Assembly: GCA_963738375.1 (NCBI GenBank)
Contig: CAVTWL010000004.1
Coordinates: 1,178,001 to 1,242,000 of the forward strand
Source: Bog-159 sp963738375
GTDB lineage: Bacteria; Acidobacteriota; Terriglobia; Bryobacterales; Bryobacteraceae
Direction: 5' to 3'
Length of the DNA stretch: 64,000 nucleotides
The position numbers were made by a program, and so were the translations under genes. This document shows positions 35,820 through 44,990 of this stretch, one piece after another. Position 1 is the stretch's first letter; every line of letters begins with the position of its first letter. Below the pieces are notes generated by a model that had not been told where the DNA came from, did no database searches, and was given only the letters and a program-made list of their open reading frames with translations.

Positions 35820-35903
35820 CTTATATTCCCGAAGTGGTTTGATCAACCGGAGATCGTTCGGAAACTTCGTACATGGTAACTTAGTTTTGCTAGCATCAAA
35901 GCT

Positions 35904-36268
35904 ATGAAGCTCATACTGGCCGTCGTATGCCTCCTACCGGCTTTTGCGGCGATGTGAAAGCCGCCGCCCTAACGGTTAAGGAGTATGTTAACAACATAAC
36001 ATCGCAAGATCAGTCCGTCCGGGAGATGACCAAGATGTATGTTGACGGTCTCGGAGACGGCTTCGTATGGGTCAATGCCTTGACAAACAATGCTGCATAT
36101 TGCCAGCCGGGCGAGTTGGCGCTTAATGGCGATAACTTCATGCAGATGCTGAACACCGAGATCGCGCATTTCTCGAAAGTGACCGAGCGCAAGACACTCG
36201 ACGAAATGATGGTCGCCGCCCTATTGATGCAGGCGCTGAAAGATACTTTCCCGTGCAAGGTAAAGTGA
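35904..36268 (+). CDS. Rap1a/Tai-like small secreted protein (one frameshift)
   Basis: The start at 35904 gives a signal peptide MKLILAVVCLLPAFA. The frame is then lost near 35950; adding one G in the G-run joins it to GDVKAAALTVKEYV and on to 36268. YVDGLGDGFVWVNAL, a Cys in YCQPGELAL, and ALKDTFPCKVK at the end match the Rap1a/Tai domain, in which two conserved Cys form a disulfide. In Serratia, Rap1a proteins are periplasmic immunity proteins against type VI effectors. In other bacteria the domain is found without such effectors, and none is seen here. About 121 residues. Confidence 0.6.
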
Positions 36269-36274
36269 CCACCG

Positions 36275-36292
36275 TGCTGCACAGATGCAGCA
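36275..36292 (+). terminator. Short hairpin after the Rap1a-like gene
   Basis: TGCTGC (36275-36280) and GCAGCA (36287-36292) with a 6-base loop, 7 bases after the stop. No strong T-run follows, so this is a weak terminator candidate. Confidence 0.3.
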
Positions 36293-36397
36293 GACTTGTT
36301 GCCAACGAAGCGCGCCGTGCGTAGAGGAACGAAACGGCTGTGTGGCCCCATGTACCCGCGAAACTTACCTTCCCGAGTGCGAGCGAGATAAATCGCA

Positions 36398-36529
36398 TTA
36401 CTTTGATCGTGCCCTTTCCCGTGGCAGCAGGTAAATGAACTTGTCACAATGCGGGCAGTATGCTTTGCCTTCTGCGTCGGGAACCACCTGGTGACCGCAA
36501 CCGGGCGTCGGACATGGTATTGGAGCCAT
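36398..36529 (-). CDS. Possible 43-residue zinc-ribbon protein
   Basis: The frame from the ATG at 36529 encodes MAPIPCPTPGCGHQVVP followed by KAYCPHCDKFIYLL. The spacing Cys-x4-Cys and Cys-x2-Cys is that of a small zinc ribbon. The longer open frame upstream is Arg-rich and not protein-like, so the short start is preferred. No ribosome-binding site stands out. Small zinc ribbons of this size are often missed by gene callers. Plausible but unproven. Confidence 0.4.
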   Translation of the reverse strand: MAPIPCPTPGCGHQVVPDAEGKAYCPHCDKFIYLLPRERARSK

Positions 36530-36748
36530 GCCTTTCAGTTTATACCCGTTATGACGCCAACACTTCGAAAAACTGACCCTCCGCACCCGCCCTGTACCCC
36601 GCCGGCCTATCAAGGAACGATTCGCTTGCGCTACCCTACTCCCTTTAGAGGCAGCGGCGCGGCGGCTTCGGGCCGGAACCATGCGAGCCGCGCGCACTGC
36701 CAAATACCCGCAGCGGTGGAAAGGCCCACGCCGAGTAAGCTAACTAAC

Positions 36749-37034
36749 CCGCAGATTAATCCCCGACCCGCGCAGGCTCTCCATCTGAACCTTCCCGCGC
36801 CAAATCGTCTCGGATGGTCCCGATATATTTTGTGCGCAGCCCCAGCCGCGCGCACGCCGCCAGCGCGCTGGCCACCTGCCCTCCCGGACTGACGATCTCT
36901 TCCTCGAACGGAACCTTTCCCGCGTACGCCGGGAAGCGGGGCACCACCAGCAAGGTATCGGTGGCGTTCAGCCCCACCCCCACCACATCGAATTCACAGG
37001 CCACCGAACTATTGTATGGTGAGGCGCCGCCGAC
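36749..37034 (-). pseudogene. Broken second copy of the pfkB 5' end
   Basis: About 285 bases closely similar to 34722-35004, covering the start region and first 93 codons of pfkB (VACEFDVVGVGLNATD, SPGGQVASALAACARLG identical). It carries substitutions (for example GTIRDD for GTIGDD), an extra base after GACGAT, and ends abruptly after the equivalent of LRESGIN. Substitutions together with truncation point to a real old duplication and not only to sequencing error. Both copies are on the minus strand, flanking the 35.0-36.7 kb patch of small genes. Confidence 0.75.
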
Positions 37035-37428
37035 ACTGTGCACAGATCTTCTTACGCCTAGCCAACAGGGCGGCCACCAAACCGACAGCCGGTAAACAAG
37101 GCGATCATATCAGCGGACGTGAAACGGTCCAGGCGGTCAGATCGCAGTTGAGAAGAGTTGTCATCAAGCCGCCCGGACGGGGCCGAATTTTGACGCGGCG
37201 CAAAGACCGGCAAGTACTTGCCGGCACGGCTTCGTGGGAAGCTCGTTGGCTGGCAGCGAGCTTATGTGAGAGCGGGATGGTACGCGGCGGTGGCTGGTAC
37301 TGCATCGTTTGAGAAGCATTGTATAGGAGAGATTGCTGTGTTACGCTGATCGAAACTCGGACTCGAAGATTAGCGTTCCGGGGCTTTAGACCTGACAATT
37401 CTCTCATGGAGGAGATTCGACACACACA
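37035..37428. other. Long leader/intergenic region before the G1 peptidase
   Basis: About 390 bases without a gene. It contains the 18-base palindrome at 37207-37224 and a second dyad AAGCTCG/CGAGCTT at 37239-37245 and 37257-37263. GGAGGAG near 37408 is the closest ribosome-binding-like word, about 15 bases before the peptidase ATG. A regulated or structured leader is possible. Confidence 0.4.
37207..37224. promoter_or_regulatory. Perfect 18-base palindrome
   Basis: CCGGCAAGTACTTGCCGG reads the same on both strands. It lies about 200 bases upstream of the G1 peptidase gene. It could be an operator for a dimeric repressor or the stem of a hairpin. No regulator gene is adjacent. Confidence 0.5.
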
Positions 37429-38244
37429 ATGATTTCAACAAGACTAGGACTAGTGGGTGCGCTTGCTTTCTTGCCTGCGTTCGCACAAGTAGCGAGCGAC
37501 GCGGTTGCGGCAGACGCCAACGAGACCATCGCGCCGCGGCAGCACAGCCGGGTCCGAGACCTGAAAGAGCACGGCGACGGTACGTCCAGCAGCACGAACT
37601 GGGCGGGGTATGCGGTGCTCGGTACGTCATTTACCTCGGCCAAGGCCTCCTGGACGGTTCCGACGGCCACTTGCACGGGCGTTAAAGGCGACGAGTATGC
37701 CGCATTTTGGGTAGGGCTCGATGGATACAGTTCTTCCACCGTGGAGCAGACAGGCACTGATTCCGACTGCGTGGGAACCAAAGCCAAATACTATGCGTGG
37801 TACGAATTCTATCCGCATCCCTCGATCGAAATCACAAGCCTGGCCGTTTCGCCGGGGAATCACATGTACGCATCGGTGACTTACAGCGGATCGGAATTTA
37901 CGATTACGATCACTAACGAAACCACGGGCAAGTCGTACACCAAGAGTTCGACCGTTTCCGGTGCTAAGCGTTCTTCGGCCGAGTGGATTGCCGAAGCGCC
38001 CTGCTGCACCAGCGGTGGAGGAATCCTGCCATTGTCGGATTTCGGCACTGTGTTGTTCGGTGAAGATACCAGCGGTGTCAGCAGTACGAACTATGCAACC
38101 GACAGCACCACCAGCGGTCCGATCGGAAGTTTTTCGAGCATTGAGCAGATCACCAAGACCAGCAGTTCCAGCAGTCCCCAGACGGCGACGTGTACGACGC
38201 TTTCGAGCGACGGAACCAGCTTCTCATGCACTTGGGCGCCGTAG
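37429..38244 (+). CDS. Peptidase family G1 (eqolisin-type glutamic endopeptidase), exported
   Basis: A 271-residue protein with a signal peptide (GLVGALAFLPAFAQV) and a short propeptide-like region. The mature domain starts near SSTNWAGYAVLG and shows WVGLDGYSSSTVEQTGTDS, AKYYAWYEFYP and KRSSAEWIAEAP. In the G1 family the catalytic pair is Gln and Glu; they correspond to the Gln in VEQTGTD and the Glu in SAEWIAEAP. These acid proteases are best known from fungi but occur in acidobacteria. The Ser/Thr-rich tail after GSFSSIEQI is unusual and may be a linker or surface-attachment segment. It ends with a strong hairpin 20 bases downstream. Confidence 0.88.
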   Translation: MISTRLGLVGALAFLPAFAQVASDAVAADANETIAPRQHSRVRDLKEHGDGTSSSTNWAGYAVLGTSFTSAKASWTVPTATCTGVKGDEYAAFWVGLDGYSSSTVEQTGTDSDCVGTKAKYYAWYEFYPHPSIEITSLAVSPGNHMYASVTYSGSEFTITITNETTGKSYTKSSTVSGAKRSSAEWIAEAPCCTSGGGILPLSDFGTVLFGEDTSGVSSTNYATDSTTSGPIGSFSSIEQITKTSSSSSPQTATCTTLSSDGTSFSCTWAP

Positions 38245-38264
38245 TCTGTTCTTCCGTCGAATGG

Positions 38265-38302
38265 AGAGCGCGCCTCGTTGAGTGACGATCGAGGCGCGCT
38301 CT
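38265..38302. terminator. Strong hairpin between convergent genes
   Basis: AGAGCGCGCCTCG (38265-38277) and its exact reverse complement CGAGGCGCGCTCT (38290-38302) with a 12-base loop, directly after the G1 peptidase stop. A 13-base GC-rich perfect stem between convergent genes fits a terminator that works for both strands, though the T-run is poor. Confidence 0.7.
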
Positions 38303-38442
38303 GTTCCGCCTACCCAAGCCGCCGTCCAACAGGTTGCCTCCCCAAGACGATACCCATTCACGCCCCTCCCTTCAGGTTGCGACGGGCAGCTTTGCGAGAA
38401 ACCTTTCACCATAGTGAAACTCTTGCTGATCGAACACCGCGC

Positions 38443-39821
38443 TTAATGCAAATCCCTGGTTCCGACTGCCTGGCGGAGCTGCTCCTGAGCGGTCAGATAA
38501 GCCGCCACGGCTTGACGGTAGGCGAGCTGGGTGGCGCGATAGCTACGCTCAGCGTCGAGAAAATCGAGCAGGGCGGCGGCGCCCCGGCGGTAGGCGTATT
38601 CGCTGATGTCGCGGCTCTTTTGCGCGACCCCGAGATAGGTGGATTGGTATAGCTGCGCCACGCGCGCGCTTTCCCGCATTCCCTCGTAGGCGTCCCTTAC
38701 ATCGGTCAGCACCTGGCCGCCGGCAGCTTTTTGCTGTTCCTCGGCCTGACGGATGGCGATGCGGGTCTGCGCAATGTTGCCCTGGTTGCGGTCGAATATC
38801 GCGAGCGGAATGCTGAACGACCAGGTTGCACCGCTGATGCCGTTAGCATGCGAGTAGTTGCCGGAGATCGTGGGATCCTGCTTACCATTGGCCTTCGCCA
38901 GCGAATACTGGGTGTTGGCCGCGGTAACGCCCAACACCGCCGCGCGCAGATCGGGCCGGTGTTGCAGGGCTTTGGCTTGCAGTTCCTCGACGGACACCGC
39001 CAGCGGCTGGTATTCGAAGTCTCCAGTGACGTCGTAATCGGCGGGCACCGATTCATAACCCAATTGTTGCCGAAGGTCGGACAGCGCCTGTAGCTTATTG
39101 ACCTCGGCCTGTTCGACGTCAGTCTGAAATTGCACCAACTGGATCTTAATTTTCAGATAGTCGTTTTCGCTCATGCCGCCATCCTTGTACTGGATCTCGC
39201 TGATGTCGACGGTCTTCTGAAAGCTGTTGACATCGGTTTCGGCGAGTTCCAGGGTGGACTCCGCGAGTTGGGCGTTGATGAAGAGAGATCCCACCTGAAA
39301 GGCTACGCCGCGCTCATTATCGGTGACTTGGGCTCGCGACACAGCCGTGGTGGCTTTGGCCGCTTCCAGGCGCCGCGCCCGCTTGTGGCCGCGCTCCACA
39401 GGTAGCTCAATCCCATGTCGCCCTCGGTGGAGGCTTGCAGATAAGCGGCAATGGACTCGCCTTGCGGGCGGGAGAACAGCGGCAGGTATTCCCAATCGGT
39501 GAAGAAGGTCGGATTGGGGCGCAGATTGGCGGTGACTTCCGCGGCCTGGTTTTGTTGGATATTGGTGCGGGCGGCCAGCAGAGTGTGGTTATGCGCCAGG
39601 GCCAGGCGGATGGCTTCGTCGAGCGTGATTTTGACGGGCGCGGGGGCTTGGCCGGACGCGCAGCGCAGGCAGGCCAGAAGGGCGCATACGGTGAAAGCTG
39701 CGCGTTTGGCGGGAAGCTGAGGAAGACTTCGTGGGACACTCCCTGACGGTCGTGGCTCGGAGCCGCGGGCGGGCGCAAGCGGTTCAAGACTGGCCTTTTT
39801 CCGCAACAGACTAGTGCTCAA
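38443..39821 (-). CDS. czcC: CzcC/TolC-type outer-membrane efflux protein (one frameshift)
   Basis: The C-terminal 330 residues contain the paired OEP repeats (LAETDVNSFQKTVDISEIQYK; YRRGAAALLDFLDAERSYR, here abbreviated by position) separated by KALQHRPDLRAAV. The N-terminal part with VKITLDEAIRLALAHNHTLL is in another frame. Adding one G near 39399 joins LSYLWERGHKRARRLE. The best start is TTG at 39821, 4 bases after GGAGGAG; a hydrophobic signal segment (TVCALLACLRCASG) follows a long Arg/Pro-rich leader. It forms the outer-membrane channel of the CzcCBA tripartite pump and lies 29 bases after czcA. Confidence 0.82.
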
Positions 39822-39850
39822 AAGACTCCTCCGGTTTCGGTAACACATCC

Positions 39851-42800
39851 TTATTGCCCGCGATCCAGACATAAAACGTGGGCAAGCAGAACGATGCTCA
39901 GCAGCAGGTCGGAAATCAGGCCGCCTACAATGACGATGGCGAAGGGCCGCTGCGAATCGGATCCGATGTCGTGCGACAGCGCCGCCGGCAGAAGTCCCAG
40001 AGTGGCCACCAGCATGGTCATCATGATGGGACGAAGCCTCAGAACCGCCCCTTCGACCGCGGCATCCACGATGGAGTGGCCCCGCGCGCGCAGTTGGTTG
40101 ATGTATTCCAGCATGATGACTCCGGTTTGCACCGATACGCCAAACAGCGCCAACATGCCGACGCCCGAGGAAACGCTCAGATAAGTTCCCGTGACCACCA
40201 GCGCCAGGAAGCCGCCCACGCGGGCCAAGCCCACGTTCAACAGAATCAGCAGCGACCATTTGAACGAGCGGAACATGGTGTAGAGAATGATGAAGATCAC
40301 CAGGATCGTCAGCGGAACGATGATGGCCAGCCGCGCTTCGGCCCGCTTTTCGCTTTCGTATTCGCCCGACCAACCGATGCGTGTAGCCCGGCGGCATTTT
40401 CACTTTTTCATGCGATCTGTTTGATCGCGTCTTCGACCGTGGTCCCCAGATCCCGGCCTCTCACGTTGAAAGTGACCGCGACATAGCGGCTGTTGCCTTC
40501 CCGGTAGATGTCGTACGCGCCATCCTTGACTTCGACCTTGCGTCAACTGCGCCAGAGAGACCCGCTCTCCCGAGGCGAGAGCAGGCGAACATTTTCGATG
40601 GCCTGCTGCGGTATTGCGATAGGGCGTCTGGTAGCGCACCACCACGTCGTAGCGCTGCTCGCCGATCAGCACCTGGCTCACGGCGTTGCCGCCCACCGCG
40701 GTCTGCACGGCGTCCTGTATGTCCGCCACGTTGATGCCGAAACGCGCCGCCAGGCGCCGGTCGATGGTCAGGTCGAGATTGGGCTGGCCGAAATCGCGCA
40801 GGAGCTTGACGTCGTGCATGCCCGGGATACCCGACATGACGGCGGTGACTTCTTCGCCCTTCTGCTCGAGAAACTTCAGGTCGTCCCCGAAAATCTTCAG
40901 CGCCAGCGAGCCCTTGGTGCCGGTCATGCGTTTCTCCGACGTTGTCTTCGATCGGCTGCGAGAAATTCCAGATCGCGCCCGGATACTTTTGCACGGCGCG
41001 GTTCATGGCGGCGATCAGCTCTTCTTTGTTCTTGTGAAACACGGGCCGCCATTGGTCGTGCGGCTTCAAGTCGACGAAGTACTCGGTGTTGCCGAATCCC
41101 CCGGTGTCGGTTCCGTCATCGGGGCGGCCCACCTGCGACACCACTTTGTTCACTTCCGGGAAGGAAGCGAAAACATAGCGCTCGTTGGTGGTGAATTTTT
41201 CGCCCTCCGAGAGACTGGTGCTGTTCGCCAGCGTGCCGCGCGCCCAGATCGCGCCTTCATCCAGATGCGGCAGGAACTCCGCTCCAATCACGCCGCCAAA
41301 ACCCAGATAGACCGTCCCCGCCAGGGCGGCTATAGCCACACAGGCCACCACCCACCGATGCTGGACGGCCCAGCGCAGCCGCCGGCGATACTGCTCCGTC
41401 AAGAAAATCCATGACCAGGTTGCGCCGTTCCCGGACTCCCTTGCGGAAAAAATGCGGCCGCCAGCACCGGCGCGATGAGAATGGAGAACGTCATGGCGCC
41501 CAGAAGAGCGAAACGCCACCGTCCAGGCCATGGGCCGGAACAGCCGGCCTTCCACGCGCTGCAGCGTGAAGATCGGCATATACGCGGTGATGATGATGGC
41601 GATGGCGTAGAACACCGGCCGTTGCACCTCATGGCAAGCCTCGCGGATCATCTCGGCGGTGGTCTTCGGAGCTTCCCCGGCCTTGCGATGGCCTCCGCGG
41701 CTCAGGTGGCGGATGATGTTCTCCACCATGACCACCGCGCCATCCACGACCATTCCGAAATCCAGCGCGCCCAGCGACAGGAGATTGGCCGGAATGTGGC
41801 TCAAGTCCAGCCAGATCGATGCGAACAGCAGAGAGAACGGAATGGTCAGCGCGACGATGATGGCGGCGCGCGCATTGAGCAGGAACAGAAACAGGATGAC
41901 GCTGACCAGGATCATGCCTTCGGTCAGGTTGTGCATCACCGTGTGCAAAGTGAAATGCAGCAGATCGCTGCGATCCAGCATGGGCACCACTTTCACGCCG
42001 GGAGGCAGAATGCCGTTGTTGAGCTCGTCCACCTTCTTGTGAATGGCTTCGAGCGTGGGCTCTTCTTCCGCGCCTTTGCGCATCAGCACGCCGCCCTGGA
42101 TCACGTCGGGCTCGTCGATGATGCGCCCATCCTCCATGTGGTTGGCGCGAGCCATGTGTCCCAACCGGATCTTCGGGCCTTGCGTCACTTCCGCGATGTC
42201 TTTCACCCGCAGCGCGGTGCCGGTCTGCGTCTTGAGGACGGTCTGTTCGATGTCGCGAACACTGCTGAAGAGCCCGAGCGCCCGCACGTTCATCTGCTGC
42301 ATGCCCACTTCGACGAAGCTGCCGCCGGCATTGATGTTGTTGTTGGCGAGTTGCTGCTCCACCTGGCCGATGCTCAGTCCGTAGGAGACCAGCTTGTTCG
42401 GGTCGACGCGCACTTGATACTCGCGCACCGTGCCGCCGAAGTCGGAAACATCCACCACGTTGGGAACGGATTTGAACTGCTTGAGCAGCACCCAGTCTTC
42501 GATCGACCGCAGTTCCATCAGGTCGTACCGCGGATTGGTGCTGCGCAGCGTGTACCAATAGATCTGCCCCGTGGTGCTCCAGTCCGTGCCGATCTGCGGC
42601 TGCAGATTCTGTCCGCTGGAGGCAGATTGACCTGGGTGAGCCGTTCCAGAACCTTCTGCCGGTTCCAATCGTTGACCGAACTGTCGTCGAAGATCATGAT
42701 CACGAACGACAGTCCGAAAATCGACTCGGAGCGCAGAAAGGTCATGTGCGGCATTCCCGCCATTTGAATTTCGATGGGAATGGTGACTTGCTGTTCCACC

Positions 42801-42980
42801 TCTTCGGCGGAGCGCCCGGCCCACTGCGTGATGACGGTCACATAGTTGTCGGCGATGTCGGGATAGGCTTCCACCGGCAAGTTATGAAACGAGATGGCGC
42901 CCCAAGCCGAGCAACAACACGGCGATGGCCAACACCACAAACTTGTTGTTCAGAGCAAAGTCTACAAGAGCGCGAATCAT
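39851..42980 (-). CDS. czcA: CzcA/CusA-type heavy-metal RND pump (about eleven frame breaks)
   Basis: The start at 42980 gives MIRALVDFALNNKFVV, the usual HME-RND start. Family motifs follow in order: EAYPDIADNYVTV, FLLNARAAIIVALTIP, ALDFGMVVDGAVVMVEN (the proton-relay region of HME pumps), SHIPANLLSLGA, and near the end LRLRPIMMTMLVATLGLLP. The frame changes near 42907, 42620, 41518, 41448, 41410, 40938, 40597, 40570, 40540, 40395 and 40377. Nearly all are repaired by removing one base. Repaired length is about 1030 residues. It exports divalent or monovalent metal cations with proton import. Which metal cannot be read. It lies between czcB and czcC on the minus strand. Confidence 0.85.
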
Positions 42981-43008
42981 TGTCTTTTTCCGAGCTAGAT
43001 GACTGGGC

Positions 43009-44154
43009 TTACTGCGCGAGCACATGGTCCAGCACCAGCGCGTTGGTGACCACCTGCTGGCCGGGCTGTAGTCCCGACTTGATTTCTTGCAGACTGGTGT
43101 TGTCCGGCAGGAGGTCTCCGCTCACCACTTCCACGCGGCGAAACTTATTGCCGGGCGCGGGAGAAAACACGAAGTCGCGATCGTGCATGTGCAGGATGGC
43201 GGCTGCCGGGATCATGGTGTGCATCTCCGTGGTCTGGCCGCGGAAGGTGGCTTTCACGAACATGCCCAGGCGCATGATTCCCGGATTCGGGACTTCGATG
43301 CGCACTTTGGCGGTACGGATATTGGGATCGAGGACGGCGCCGATGTTGCTGACCCGGCCCTTGAACACGCGGTCGGGATAAGCATTCAGGCTGATATCCG
43401 CCGTGTCGCCGAGCCGCACGGTGGCCAGGTCGTTCTCATAAACGTCGCAGACAATCCAAGTCGAGGACAGATCGGAGATAGTAAACGGGTACGGAGTATT
43501 GTATGCCTGCACTAACGATCCGGTAGTAACCTGCTGATCGGTAAGCACTCCTGAAGTGGGGGCGAAGATATCCACCATGAAAACCGGCTTCTCCGGGTCA
43601 TTGCCCAGCAAACGGAGATGCTCGGCCGCCGTTTCCACCGCTATTTTGGCTTTGTCTTCGGTGTCCTGCGCCACATCCAGATCGTTGAGGGCTATGGCGC
43701 CGTGCGCATAGAGATCCTTGGAGCGTTCATATTGTGTCCTGGCGAGAATCTCATCCGCTACGGCCATGCGGTAAGTCGAATATCCGCCCGACACGTCGTC
43801 GCTGCGAACGGTCATGAGCAACTGGCCTTGTTTCACAGTGTCCCCGAGGCGGGCGTGAATCGCCGTCACGCGGCCGGAGGCCAGCGAAACTACCGGGACG
43901 TTGCGGGTGACGTCGGGTGTGACCGAGCCGGTAACCACAAGTTCGGAGGTAGCGGGGCGCTTGGTGGCGGCCGCTAGTGGAAACTGCTCTGGATGATCCA
44001 CGGCGAACAGATTGATATCGGCGCCAGGCGTGACTTGGGCGGACGGCGGGTCCTCGGCCGCCTGGCTGGCTTCGGCGCCGTGACAGCCTGCGAGCGTCAG
44101 GACCGACGAGAGAACGACAAGGAGGCAGACAGTTTCCAGGTCTTTACTTTTCAT
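43009..44154 (-). CDS. czcB: CzcB-type membrane-fusion lipoprotein
   Basis: The start at 44154 gives a lipoprotein signal ending LTLAGCHG, where the Cys would be lipidated. The family pattern is clear: VVSLASGRVTAIHARLGDTVKQGQLLMTV is the first lipoyl half (GRVTAIHARLGDTV), a helical hairpin follows, then FAPTSGVLTDQQVTTGSLV and the barrel part VYENDLATVRLGDTADI. Length 381 is normal. It bridges CzcA and CzcC across the periplasm. First gene of the B-A-C operon. The frame is intact, unlike czcA. Confidence 0.88.
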   Translation of the reverse strand: MKSKDLETVCLLVVLSSVLTLAGCHGAEASQAAEDPPSAQVTPGADINLFAVDHPEQFPLAAATKRPATSELVVTGSVTPDVTRNVPVVSLASGRVTAIHARLGDTVKQGQLLMTVRSDDVSGGYSTYRMAVADEILARTQYERSKDLYAHGAIALNDLDVAQDTEDKAKIAVETAAEHLRLLGNDPEKPVFMVDIFAPTSGVLTDQQVTTGSLVQAYNTPYPFTISDLSSTWIVCDVYENDLATVRLGDTADISLNAYPDRVFKGRVSNIGAVLDPNIRTAKVRIEVPNPGIMRLGMFVKATFRGQTTEMHTMIPAAAILHMHDRDFVFSPAPGNKFRRVEVVSGDLLPDNTSLQEIKSGLQPGQQVVTNALVLDHVLAQ

Positions 44155-44234
44155 AGAGAAGGTGAATCCGCCCCCCAAGGTCCATTCGGTCAGAATAGGC
44201 CACGCCGCATGAGGATGGCATAAGGGCGAAATTC

Positions 44235-44269
44235 AAAAAAACGATTGGGCCGATAGAGTCCTTCTATCG
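44235..44269 (-). terminator. Rho-independent terminator of the two-component operon
   Basis: On the minus strand CGATAGA, a 5-base loop and TCTATCG are followed after 9 bases by seven T. It starts 14 bases after the response-regulator stop and separates that operon from czcB. Confidence 0.65.
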
Positions 44270-44282
44270 CATCCGGCCCCCA

Positions 44283-44990
44283 TCACGACGGCTCCCGAAA
44301 GCGGTAGCCGAAGTGTAACTCAGTCAGTAAGTACTCAGGTGCGGAAGGATCGGATTCCAACTTCCTCCGCAACTGATGCACGAACGTGCGCAAGTACTCC
44401 AGTTCCAGACCGTACTCCTCACCCCAGACGGAGCGCAGGATCTTGGAGTGGGCGATGGGTATGCCGGGGTGGTTCATCAGATAGTGCAGTAAGTCGAACT
44501 CTTTGGGTGTCAGACGCAGAGCAGCCCCCGATTTACGCACAATGCGGCGTATGGGATCGATCTCGATCTCTGCGATCGAGATCGGCTTTCGCGAGTCGAG
44601 CGCCTTGGCGGCCGAACGCCGGACCGCCGATCTCAACCGCGCGGCTAGTTCCGGGATCGAAAATGGCTTGGTGATGTAGTCGTCGGCGCCGGCGTCCAGC
44701 GCTTCGATCTTATCGGCCTCCCTGTCGCGCACCGTAAGCATGAGGATCTGGCAGCTCGGAGCGTTCCCGCGGATTTCCCTGCATGCCTGGACGCCGCCAA
44801 TTCCGGGCATGTTGACGTCCATGAGAACCGCATCGAACGGGCGCACGGCCGCCGCGCGGACGGCCTGTTCGCCGTTGGTGGACTCGTGAACTTCGAAGCC
44901 TAGAGCGTCCAAGGTTCTGCAAAGCACCCGCCGCAAATCGGCGTCATCGTCGGTTACCAGAACCCTGCCATTTGTAGAAGGTACGATCAT
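44283..44990 (-). CDS. OmpR/KdpE-type response regulator
   Basis: A 235-residue protein: receiver domain with RVLVTDDDADLRRVL, AVLMDVNMPGIGG (phospho-Asp) and ADDYITKPFSIPEL (Lys), then a winged helix with LRLTPKEFDLLHYLMNHPG and LRTFVHQLRRKLESDP. The closest style is KdpE. Its start overlaps the kinase stop by ATGA (44987-44990), so the two are one unit. No kdpFABC is in the window. Nearby possible targets are czcBAC downstream and the BBP2 porin upstream. Confidence 0.88.
   Translation of the reverse strand: MIVPSTNGRVLVTDDDADLRRVLCRTLDALGFEVHESTNGEQAVRAAAVRPFDAVLMDVNMPGIGGVQACREIRGNAPSCQILMLTVRDREADKIEALDAGADDYITKPFSIPELAARLRSAVRRSAAKALDSRKPISIAEIEIDPIRRIVRKSGAALRLTPKEFDLLHYLMNHPGIPIAHSKILRSVWGEEYGLELEYLRTFVHQLRRKLESDPSAPEYLLTELHFGYRFREPS

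Noticed and set aside
35000..37430. Mobile element or phage remnant in the accessory patch
   Set aside because: No transposase, integrase, terminal inverted repeats or tRNA end found; only the partial pfkB duplication is supported.
41475..42767. 430-residue open frame opposite czcA
   Set aside because: Shadow frame; czcA motifs on the minus strand explain the whole stretch.
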